64,000 nucleotides of DNA from [Phialemoniopsis] sp. UDSM-2020 (lineage: Eukaryota; Ascomycota; Sordariomycetes; Thyridiales; Thyridiaceae), in contig JAEILZ010000001.1 of the NCBI GenBank assembly GCA_018873225.1, forward strand, positions 4,650,001 through 4,714,000. The letters are read 5' to 3'. How positions within the stretch are numbered: position 1 is the stretch's first letter; every line of letters starts with the position of its first letter. Of the stretch, positions 43,389-52,684 are shown piece after piece. A model generated the notes under the pieces. That model had not been told where the DNA came from. It worked only from the letters and a program-made list of their open reading frames with translations, and made no database searches. The position numbers and the translations under genes are program-made.

Positions 43389-45631
43389 ATGCCGCCTGCA
43401 GCAAGGAGGCTTCCGGCCTGCGATCCGTGCCGGGCGTCCAAGCTGGCCTGTGATCACGGCAAGCCGGTGTGTCTCCGCTGCCAAAACTTTGACAGGGCTG
43501 GTGAATGCAAATATCGTGATTTACCATTTAAGAAGAACAAGCGGAAAAGGAATGGCAATGACGGCGCTACTATCACTTTGGAGAGGTGAGTCGGCTGGTT
43601 GTCCTTTGCTTGTTGACATCACACTCAATTCTTGAATAGGCCAGACGAGACGCCCCCGGTTCAGGTCGCCGAGCCAATGATAAATATCGAAGGCATCGTC
43701 ACAAAGCCGTACAAGTATCCGAACCCAGGCTATCTGGGGACATTTAGCCACACGACGCTCTTCGGCCATCTTCCCGGCGTGGACGACACCTCACCGCACG
43801 CGTCCGGAGCTACTCCCAATGACCAAGAATGGAACCCTCTTGGAGACAACACCCCATCTAAAGCAAATATTGCACATGGCGCCAAGCTGATAGAGCAGAT
43901 CCGCCGCGTTTTGCCCCCGTCTTCTTGCTGTCCGATGGTTCATGCATGGGTGGCCCGGGGAATCAATCTCGCTCTGGCGGCCGCGTTTGTCGAAAAGGCC
44001 GCTGAGACAGCCCAGTCTTTGTTTTCTGAAGGTGCAGAAAAACCTCGAAGCTCCGTGGACATTGCTAAGAGGCTGTTCACGAATAGCTGCGCGCCCTTGA
44101 GCGTGACACCTACCGATACTGTGGACGACTATGCCTCGCAATTCTGTCAGCAGAAGGCGAGATGGGAGACCCTTGGACTGTATTGCACTGCGGTCTCACG
44201 AGCGGCTACTGACTTGACGTTTCCTCAACTTCAATGCGACTCAGATGACGACCGTCGGGACCTACAAAGGCTCGCGATGCATTTCTCAGACCAGTGTCTT
44301 GATGTTGCCGTTTCTCTCGACTGCCTTAACGACCTCCAACTCTTGCTACAGTACGAGAACTTCATATTGCATTCCATGGTAGACGGGGATCAAAGTGGGT
44401 TTCTTGGTGCCTGCTTCATTAATCACGTACTGAATTTCTATCAGGTTATCACTCCTGGTCAAGACTAGGAAACGTGGTCAGCTCGTTGTCCGCTTTGGGT
44501 CATCACCAGCAGCAACGACGCAACCCAGGCATGCCCGACTTCCTGGTCAAGATGGTTCGAGCCGCCTTTGCGCGCGCCTACTCCGCCGATAAGAATTGCT
44601 CGATCTTCCTCGGGAGACCGCCTCGGATACTGCGCAAATATTGCCGGTTCTATATGCCTGGGCATGATATCGAGATCAAAAGACACACTCCCTTCCAGCT
44701 GCACACGTGGGGAGATGATGTTGTCTTCGATTACAATCTCGACACCCAGTGGACGGCCCTGTGTGCTATTCTTAAGGAAGAGGTCCTGGACATGTTCGAT
44801 GCGGAGGATTCCGAAGAGCGGATGCGTCGTGCTCAGTAAGTCAAGACTTTTAATCGTGACGCGAGTAAAAGGCTGACACTCGAGTATCAGGGCTATACGA
44901 AAGCATGCAGAAGCACAATGGCTCGCTCTTCCTGCTCAATTCCGCCTAAATGGACCGCTGAAGCAATGCAACCAACGGCCGGTCATGCGCGACTTCTTGA
45001 CTAGTGTGCGGCTCAACCACCTCCATATCCTGTTCCTTGTTCGACTCGCTTTGGCTCGGATCAACCCCGAGACCGACATCGAACTAGCTTCCATCTCGGC
45101 AGAGATGTTGGGCATAGTCACAGAGGCTGTAATGCTCAAGGACCACTTGGCGAACTCGGGCACCTCGTTAGTTTGGAAGGTAGGTTCAACTTCTAGTCGC
45201 ACAGTGCACATACACATGGCTGACGTGACATCTAGGTCGCATATTATGGTCTTCCTGCTGCCGGGGTCATGTGTCTCTGGCTGTTGAGTCCATCACCGGC
45301 GACAAGGAACTACGGAATTAGTAGATCGAAGGTCATCCAGAACCTGAGTGTCCTGGTCGCCGAGATGGAATCAGGGACTTTGATCCAGGCCGATGACTCG
45401 AATTACAGGTTACTGTTGGGAGCCTCCAAGACAATACAGAACCTTTTGGACCGACTCCTGCAAGGAGACATCGCCTACCCGGCTACGGGACAGTTCCACG
45501 ACACCACAGTCTTTGGCCTGGACAATCAAGTCGGCTGGAATCCTTGGGATGGCTCGAACTTGCAAGACTTTGAGTCGGACTTTTGGCTCAATCTCGCAGA
45601 GCATCCTCTGCTGCTTGGTAATGATATTTAA
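43389..45631 (+). CDS. Zn(II)2Cys6 transcription factor
   Basis: Exons 43389-43585, 43640-44394, 44445-44835, 44891-45179, 45236-45631, all in phase, giving 675 aa. The zinc cluster CDPC..6..C..6..CLRC..6..C occupies residues 10-38 directly after the start, followed by a basic KKNKRKR linker. The middle homology region is marked by YHSWSRLGNVVSSLSALGHH, ARAYSADKNCSIFLGRPPRI and KYCRFYMP. Its 3' end is only 33 bp from the convergent end of the decarboxylase gene, and it is the nearest candidate regulator for the decarboxylase/aminotransferase pair. That regulatory link is inference. Confidence 0.92.
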
Positions 45632-45664
45632 GTACCTAGTCTACAGGCTAGTTTTCTCCATTCA

Positions 45665-47407
45665 TCAAGCAGCTTGCTTCTCTCCCTTGATCTGAGCCTG
45701 GAGTAAGCTCAACAAGGGTCCTTCAGGAGCATCCTCCTTCTCCAAAACGATCTCCGCCATCCGAAGCTCCTTGTCATTTCGGAGCCCATCAGATTCCAAC
45801 ACTTCTTTCAGCTCACCCCAGGTCTTCGCGGAGCCGGTATAGGTGCTCTCCTTGGCACCGAAAAGCCTCGGTGCCTCCATGTACCGCCAGTCAGCGACAT
45901 CATTGTAAACCTGTCTCCTTCCGTGGATGCAACGCTCAATGGTATACCCGTTGTTGTTGATCACAAATATCATTACATTGAGCTTGTGGCGGATAATTGT
46001 CGACAGTTCTTGGACCGTCATTTGAAAGCTACCATCGCCGATGAATAGAATCGTCTTTGCAGTGGAGAGGTCATGGTACTGAGAAGAGGCCAGAAGTTCC
46101 TCCTGGGCCAAGGCAGCGCCTTGCGCAGCAGGCAGCATGTAACCGATTGAAAGCCAGGTCACTGGAGTGAAGAGGCGGGTATGCTGCGGCAGAGGCATTT
46201 CGCGGACACCGTATCCAGCAGTTCCGGTTTCGCCGAGCACAATGTCACCGGGCTCGATGAGATTCCCCAGAATCTGCCAGAGGCCGGCTTGTGTAAGAGG
46301 CTCATCGGGTGACTTGTCCGAGATCTGCAGCAATGTGTTGCGAGATAGCTCGGGGTACTGGTCGTAGCTGGCAATACGCTTGGTGTCGAGGTCGCGGGCA
46401 ATCCGCGAGGTCACATATTGTGACGACACATCCCGGTGCAGATCTGTACCGATTTGTACTCCCTTGCTAGTGAAAAGGATGGCGGAGCTTGCCTTAGGGA
46501 TGCTTGTGTAAGCGTACGTGTTGGTCGAGCTCAGGTGTGGGCCGAAGAATAAAACTAGGTCGGCATCGTTGACGAACTCATGTACGTCTTTACTGCCATA
46601 ATTGCCCTGATAGATACCGTGAAAATTGGGTAGCGTCTCGTCGGTCAGGCCCTTTCCAAAGGCGGTCGTCCACGTCGGCCACTTTGTTGCCTTGACGAGG
46701 GCTTGGACATCGTCGCAGATCCTGAGTGGTCTGCTCTCACCATCGACAATGATGATGGGCTTCTTTGCCTTGTATATGCGGTCAAGGATGGCGTCGGCCA
46801 CAGTCTCTTGAGCAGTATCAGGCTCGCCGGTGGGCAGGGTGACTGGTGTTTCCAACCAACCGGCAGACAGTGGCTTGGCCACCATATCAACAGGGACCTC
46901 GATGTAAACAGGGCGGCTGTACAACAAGCACTGCTTCAGAGTGTCGTCAATCTGATCGGCGGCAGTCCGGGTATCACTCAATCGCGCCTGGGCAATCGTG
47001 ACATGAGCATGCATGGCCGCAAAGCGGTCGTACTCGCCGTCATTGAACGTATGGTGGATAAGCAAACGGCCATCCTGCGACACGCGGGAGGGGATGCCGA
47101 CGATGTGGACGACAGGTGCGAACTCGGCGTACGCTCCGGCAATGGCGTTTATCGCAGAGAGCTCGCCGACGCCAAAGGTAGTCACGACGGCGCCGATGCC
47201 CTTGATGCGGGCGTAGCCGTCTGCAGCGTAGGCAGCATTTAGCTCATTTGCGTTGCCTACCCAGCGCAGGCCAGCTGGCTCGACATAGTCTAGTAGGTCG
47301 AGGTTGTAGTCGCCCGGGACGCCGTGGACGGAGCCGACGCCTAATTGGCGTAGGCGTGTGAAGAGGTAGTCGGCGAGCTTGACGGATGATGAAGATGAAG
47401 ATGCCAT
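45665..47407 (-). CDS. pyruvate decarboxylase-type ThDP enzyme (2-oxo acid decarboxylase)
   Basis: Intronless, 580 aa, the length of fungal PDC/ARO10-type decarboxylases. Key positions: Glu55 in GNANELNAAYAADGYAR activates the thiazolium; His118-His119 (LIHHTF) are the active-site pair of PDC-type enzymes; the ThDP/Mg motif starts at GDGSFQMT and ends INNNGYTIE. PDCs decarboxylate pyruvate, phenylpyruvate or indolepyruvate to aldehydes. The divergent neighbour is an aromatic aminotransferase, so a role on aromatic 2-oxo acids (Ehrlich pathway, or indole-3-acetaldehyde formation) is more attractive here than bulk fermentation. That is inference from context, not from residues. Confidence 0.93.
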   Translation of the reverse strand: MASSSSSSVKLADYLFTRLRQLGVGSVHGVPGDYNLDLLDYVEPAGLRWVGNANELNAAYAADGYARIKGIGAVVTTFGVGELSAINAIAGAYAEFAPVVHIVGIPSRVSQDGRLLIHHTFNDGEYDRFAAMHAHVTIAQARLSDTRTAADQIDDTLKQCLLYSRPVYIEVPVDMVAKPLSAGWLETPVTLPTGEPDTAQETVADAILDRIYKAKKPIIIVDGESRPLRICDDVQALVKATKWPTWTTAFGKGLTDETLPNFHGIYQGNYGSKDVHEFVNDADLVLFFGPHLSSTNTYAYTSIPKASSAILFTSKGVQIGTDLHRDVSSQYVTSRIARDLDTKRIASYDQYPELSRNTLLQISDKSPDEPLTQAGLWQILGNLIEPGDIVLGETGTAGYGVREMPLPQHTRLFTPVTWLSIGYMLPAAQGAALAQEELLASSQYHDLSTAKTILFIGDGSFQMTVQELSTIIRHKLNVMIFVINNNGYTIERCIHGRRQVYNDVADWRYMEAPRLFGAKESTYTGSAKTWGELKEVLESDGLRNDKELRMAEIVLEKEDAPEGPLLSLLQAQIKGEKQAA

Positions 47408-47513
47408 TTTGACTGTAGGAGGGGTTATTATTTCATGTCCTAGCAGGATTGTAAAAGTGAGGAGAGGTCTAAAGTTGGGTGCATTCAGAATTTAACAAGA
47501 ATGCCGATCTAGG

Positions 47514-47539
47514 TAGGTAAGCTATCGAGCTCTTACCTA
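47514..47539. promoter_or_regulatory. inverted repeat TAGGTAAG-N10-CTTACCTA
   Basis: Perfect 8-bp arms separated by 10 bases, about 110 bp upstream of the decarboxylase start within the shared promoter. Dimeric-regulator site or cruciform; function unknown. Confidence 0.45.
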
Positions 47540-47754
47540 TCTTGCATGTGCGAGACTCATGACTTCTCTAGATTTGGCTAGTTCATCAAGGGCAGGTGCG
47601 TTGCTACACCGAAGTGTCTCCTTGGATCGCCGCTTCTCCGCCCGCCCTCCCCCCACATGCCTTACTCTCCGAACACTCCGACACCACCAGCTACGCCGAT
47701 GTGTTAGTGTACATAAAATCACCTGGACTCGGCTTGCACGTCACAGATCCCCCA

Positions 47755-47764
47755 TTTATATAAC
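47755..47764 (+). promoter_or_regulatory. TATA-like element
   Basis: TTTATATAAC, about 120 bp upstream of the aminotransferase start codon. Confidence 0.45.
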
Positions 47765-47885
47765 AATCAGAGCTTCGTCATACCTTCATATTTGATCGAC
47801 AGATTCCTGATTTACATCAAATGAATTGATCGTTGCCCAAAGTTAGCCTCCCAAAGGATAAGAGCCACGCACCTACTCATCCACC

Positions 47886-49523
47886 ATGCTGCAAACCAAG
47901 ATTGCAGAGATTCATCAGAAGCGGGCAGCATCTGACCCACTGCCCAAAGGGAGTGCCCCGTACACGACATCTAATTTCTTCAAGGTCCAGGAAGCTGGAC
48001 TAAAGCCCAAGTCAAAATCAAGGTCTCACCGTTTCAGCAATGAGGCCCACCGCCACAAGGCTTCGCCTCTCAAGGCGGCATCGAGAGCATTTCGCCACCC
48101 AGACATGATCACACTAGGAACGGCCAGACCCTCACCAGAGTACTTTCCGTGGGAGTCCATGTCCATGGTCTGCCAAGACCGAGACAGACCTGGATCAACG
48201 GTCCTTTCACCCTCAAATGTGCCCATGCACTGTGTCAGGGGAGAGGACGACTATGATCTCGCTGTGGTCATGAACTACGGCTATTCGTCTGGGTCCCCGC
48301 AGCTCCTCCGCTATTTCACCGAGCATATTGAGATGATCCATAATCCACCGTACGATGACTGGGAGAGCTGCATTTCATGTGGAGCTACGTCAGCGATGGA
48401 GATTGCTTTTCGTCTCTTCTGCAACGCAGGCGACACGGTGCTAATGGAAGGCTTCACTTATGCCGGTACCGTCAGCGCGGCCGCTGCTCAGGGCCTTCAC
48501 ATCCAGGGCGTTGAGATGGACGAGTTCGGTCTAATACCCAAGGATCTTGACCACGTGCTTGAGACATGGGACACAGCACGAGGTCGGAAACCGTCTGTGC
48601 TTTACACGATCCCTACCGGACAAAACCCCACGGGTGCAACACAGTCTCTTAGCCGCCGCAAGGCTATCTACGAAGTCACCGAGAAGCACGACATATATAT
48701 TGTCGAGGATGACCCTTACTTCTTTCTCAGTCTGGGCCCCAAGTCGGTCGCGGCTTCGTCGCGTGATCCGGGTGATCTGGACGAGTACATCCGAGGGCTG
48801 CCCACATCCTACCTCTCGTTAGACGTTTCTGGGCGTGTCTTTAGGATAGACTCAACCTCCAAGATCCTAGCCCCTGGCCTACGCATAGGATGGGTCACCG
48901 CTAGCTCAGAAGTCATTGAGAAATTCGTCCGCCACTCGGAAGTTAGTGTCGCCGCCCCCAGTGGCCCAGCTCAGGCCATGGTCCACAAGCTGCTCGATGT
49001 GACTTGGGGTCACGAGGGCTTCATCCGTTGGTGTGCAGGTCTGTCCGCCCAGTACCGCCACCGCCGAGATCTCCTCGTTGCTGCGTGCGAGCGGCACATG
49101 CCTTCGAATATCTGCAAGTGGAACTATCCTGAAGGTGGTATGTTTTTGTGGATCGACCTGGACTTGTCCAAATTTCATTCGGCTACAAATACAAGGTCCT
49201 CAGTTCAGGACCATCTCAAAATTGAACAACTGGTCTTTAACCAGGCCCAAGAAAACGGTGTATTGATCAGTCCCGGTAGCTGGTTTATCACCGATAAAAC
49301 TCAGATGCGCGGCGTCAGCTTTCGCTTGACCTTTGCTGCGGCGCCGGAAGATGCCTTGGACAGAGCGGTTGAGAGGTTTGGCAGTGCTTTGAGGACTTGT
49401 TTCGAACGTGCAAAGAAGGACATGGCTGCCGTCGGGCATAGTTCGGAGATGTCGTCGATGCTTCAGAGTTCTGCGACTGCAAATGCAGGCATTGCAACTG
49501 AGAGGGAATTATTGAAAGTTTAA
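47886..49523 (+). CDS. aromatic aminotransferase (ARO8-like, PLP fold type I)
   Basis: Intronless, 545 aa. Motifs: MNYGYSSGSPQLLRYF (substrate/phosphate region), SCGATSAMEIAFRLF, YTIPTGQNPTG (Asn to PLP), DIYIVEDDPYF (Asp and Tyr), the Schiff-base Lys in RIDSTSKILAPGLRIGW, and the carboxylate-binding Arg in SFRLTFA. Layout and length match the fungal aromatic aminotransferase I / 2-aminoadipate transaminase group. It would convert Trp, Phe, Tyr or aminoadipate to 2-oxo acids in the cytosol. It shares a promoter with the 2-oxo acid decarboxylase, which could use its product directly. Confidence 0.92.
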   Translation: MLQTKIAEIHQKRAASDPLPKGSAPYTTSNFFKVQEAGLKPKSKSRSHRFSNEAHRHKASPLKAASRAFRHPDMITLGTARPSPEYFPWESMSMVCQDRDRPGSTVLSPSNVPMHCVRGEDDYDLAVVMNYGYSSGSPQLLRYFTEHIEMIHNPPYDDWESCISCGATSAMEIAFRLFCNAGDTVLMEGFTYAGTVSAAAAQGLHIQGVEMDEFGLIPKDLDHVLETWDTARGRKPSVLYTIPTGQNPTGATQSLSRRKAIYEVTEKHDIYIVEDDPYFFLSLGPKSVAASSRDPGDLDEYIRGLPTSYLSLDVSGRVFRIDSTSKILAPGLRIGWVTASSEVIEKFVRHSEVSVAAPSGPAQAMVHKLLDVTWGHEGFIRWCAGLSAQYRHRRDLLVAACERHMPSNICKWNYPEGGMFLWIDLDLSKFHSATNTRSSVQDHLKIEQLVFNQAQENGVLISPGSWFITDKTQMRGVSFRLTFAAAPEDALDRAVERFGSALRTCFERAKKDMAAVGHSSEMSSMLQSSATANAGIATERELLKV

Positions 49524-49681
49524 GCAGGTTGCGGCTTGAAATTACTGTGTAGCTATCGGTGTTTTGAACTTGAGGTAAACTTTAACCAGATACTCAAAGC
49601 CATTGTCAAACACTTTACTCCAAGGCCTGAAGTAGTTGACTACCAGCTAAGACGAAACTCCATGGCAACAGCATTGAGCGT

Positions 49682-51676
49682 TCAATGAAGTAAACCGTCG
49701 TCCTTGACCTGCTGAACATATTTCCAATACCGATCGACACTAGACTTGCGGAAATGTCGGCCCCATTTGATGAAGACAAAGACCAAGCACAATTGGGCCA
49801 ATGCAACAAAAGCCGCAACGAGGAACGCATTCTGGTAGCCCATGTCGGTGACCCATGGTGTGACACTGAAATATCTTAGCTGACTGTCACTGCAAACCTG
49901 GAGGAGATCGTGATCACTCACCCATAGCCAATGGCAAAGCTCATGGTGTTTCTAATGAGAATGACAGTGACGATCGCGTCGGCGCCAAGATCTCTGTACG
50001 AGTCGATGCAGTAGCTGATGGGCAGCTGGCATCCGATCGTGATGGCGGCGCCGAGGACGCCCATGGCAAAGAGCATGCCGAACCAGTGAATCTGGTGAGC
50101 AGCCCCAACTCCCCATAGGATCATGCCGCCGGGGATGCCGACCATGAGAGCGATGTAAAGCCAGAGACGGTACTCGGGTTCCATGATGCCATTGTTGCGT
50201 CGGGCTTTCCAGAGGACGAACTTGTCGCCCAGCGGGCCGGAGTAGGCAGTTCTAATAGTTGAATCAACAATGTGTTCCGAGTCCAAAGCAACATGTGTTA
50301 CTTACCCTAGGCCCACACCGATGAGGCAAGCGACGTAGGCAACTCCAACGATACTCGAGGAAAAGTTGTATGGCGGTGCCGACAGAATGAGTGACGCCGT
50401 CGCGTTCAGGATGTTGAAGTAGCACACCACCGCCCCGTACATAAAGCCGGAGAACACGACGACCGGGAAGGAGAAGTAGGTGAAGGTTCGCATGACCATG
50501 TGTCGCAAGGGGACATCGTTGCGCAAGTCTTGCATCCGGAAGACCTTGAGCTTGTCAAGGTATGACTTCTTGGACGACATGCGGATTGTACCGGGCTCAA
50601 TATCGGTGCCCGCTGAGCTTTGTACCCTGCCAGCCTTCTCTCCGTCGGATGCATGATGTGCGCCCTTCTCAGGGTGTTGCTCCTGCTCTTCGTCTGCAAC
50701 GGGTGGGGTGATCGCGCGGTTGAAGTTGGTTTCCTCCATGAGAAGAAAGACTATCACGAAGGCGACGGCGTTGAAGATGGCACACCAGTGCTACGCGGCA
50801 TGGTTAGAGAAAAGACGCGCGTGCAGAGACGGGGGATGCTTACCAGAACCCACTGCCATCCTTGTCCATCATTGATGAACCCAGAGATGACAGGTGCCAA
50901 AAAGTTGGAGCCCGCCAAAAAGAGAGCGTACATGCCAACATATGTACCTCGTTCGTGGGTAAAGTACTGGCGATGTTTAATTAGAGATGCGATACTTCCA
51001 ACCAGTTGTATGCGACTTACAATGTCGGCGATAGATATCTCGCACAGGGACTCGACGGGCGCACCGAGAAGACCTTGCAGGACCTTGTTCGCAATCCACT
51101 GCCCGTTACTCTTTGTGTGGGGTGCCCAGATCATCATTCCCTGTCGACGAGTCAGAGAAGAGTTGCTGAAGATGGCACATGATAGCTTAGACTTACTACA
51201 GTGCCTAGCAATGACAGAAGGTATACTGGCCGTTTGCCGAGCTTTTGAGCAAGAGGTTGCCAGAACACACAACCCCAGCCAAAGGCCAAGAACATGTAGC
51301 CAGTGCCAGTATTCAGATCGTTAACAGTAAGGTTCATGGCCACGGCAGCTGGAACCAGAACAGAGTAGATTGCGGCCGAGGCGATGCCGACAGTGAGCAC
51401 GTAACTGCGGCAAAGGTTAGTTCAGCATCGGCATGGGATACGAGTACTTGGGATAACTTACACGCAAATGCAGCTCAAGTGCAGAGTCTTTCTCCGCGGT
51501 GTCCAGTTCAGGGGATCATCAGGGTCATCAGAGGGTGTCGGGACAAGCACAATGTCTCGGTGCCCACCGCCGGCATGGCGAGAGTGCATCGTGCCATCCA
51601 GATCAACCAAGTGAACAGTCCCTGGTATGAAGTCGGGAGAAGGGGTCGCAAGGGCGACCGAGCCAGATAGCGTCAT
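49682..51676 (-). CDS. MFS transporter, HOL1-like (DHA1)
   Basis: Seven exons in order: 51676-51462, 51404-51197, 51140-51021, 50966-50844, 50790-50306, 50251-49922, 49865-49682, all in phase, giving 554 aa. After a 70-residue cytoplasmic tail with DDPDDPLNWTPRRK (the hallmark preceding helix 1 in this group), twelve hydrophobic helices follow; KLGKRPVYL is the helix 2-3 loop, GAPVESLCEISIADI lies in helix 5, and a 90-residue hydrophilic loop with KSYLDKLKVFR separates the halves. The family exports or imports small organic molecules such as polyamines or histidinol. Its 3' end faces the aminotransferase end 158 bp away. Confidence 0.9.
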
Positions 51677-52684
51677 CTTGGGGAAGGAGGTATAATGTCA
51701 GGTTACTAGTAGTTGAAAAAGGTTGCTACTTTGAACTCTGTTATCACAAGAGTTGCATGGGTGACGATCGAGAACGTCCCCAGATATATATTCACGACCT
51801 TGCCACGAGGAGCAGAGAGCCTTGGGAACTGCGCTTATCTAGAGAGTTGAACATTTGCACGATACTATCAGCCGGCCAGATGTACTTGAGAACGTGTTTT
51901 CAACCCACTTCCTCATCGATCTATCTGGACGCCCTCGCGTATCGCCCGCTTCCCCCCATTCCGTCAGGCTCATGGTGCGCAATCAGGGGGTGGAGCCTTG
52001 CTAGCGGGACTGACTAGCCATTCTGCGGGGGATTAGCCAATAGCAACGGATTGCGAATTTTAGTTTTATCACTTCACGGCCTTGCCACGAGGAGCAGACA
52101 GAGCCTTGAGAACTGCGCTTATCTAGGAAGTTGAAAGTTTGTACGATACTATCAGCCGGTCAGATGTACTTGAGAGCGTAATTCCAACCTACTTCCTCAT
52201 CGATCCATCTGGACACCCTTGCATATCACCCGCTTTCCCCCATTCCGTCAGGCTTGTGATGTGCAATCAGGGGGTGGAGCCTTACCAAGGACTCACTAGC
52301 CATTTGCGGGGTAGTAGCTAATAGCAATAGATTGCGAACTTTAGCTTTACCAGGACCAGTCCAAGACTGCTTGAAGGATCCAATCCGTTACATTAGCAAG
52401 TGCTTCGTCCAATGGATTGGAATAGCGAAAACAAGATAACAAGGGTTGCCGCGATGGAGGGCGGCAATCCTTAGGGCAGATAGCCGAGTTGCAATGTATT
52501 TTTGTAAGCATATCTCCAGGGTACGCGACAAGAAGGCGGATATAAAAGGACGGCATGAAGCCGTGTTGGTGAGCTCAATGCCAGGTCATCATCTTATCAA
52601 TGTAAAGTCTAGTCTGGCTTCCCCGCGCTCCATCCAGCAGTCTAACTGACCCCTGCCTCTTGTCATTCTCAAATTATTACTACA
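51677..52684. other. divergent promoter, MFS transporter and amidase
   Basis: About 1 kb dominated by the tandem duplication. The remaining 330 bases before the amidase show no gene; ORFs inside the repeat have no motif. Confidence 0.5.
51791..52350. repeat. tandem duplication of a ~280-bp promoter segment
   Basis: Copy 1 is 51791-52070 and copy 2 is 52073-52350, in direct orientation, only a few bases apart. Shared landmarks include CCACGAGGAGCAG, ACTATCAGCCGG and CAATCAGGGGGTGGAGCC. By eye, substitutions in the first 200 positions are about twenty transitions against two or three transversions, the bias expected of repeat-induced point mutation, plus small indels. Both copies lie between the divergent MFS and amidase genes. 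Confidence 0.85.

Larger units (their letters stand above)
47408..47885. promoter_or_regulatory. shared divergent promoter of decarboxylase and aminotransferase genes
   Basis: 478 bp separating two divergent metabolic genes, likely a bidirectional promoter. It contains an 8-bp inverted repeat (47514-47539), a pyrimidine-rich stretch with CCGCCC/CCCCC words (47630-47660) and a TATA-like element on the aminotransferase side. Confidence 0.5.
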
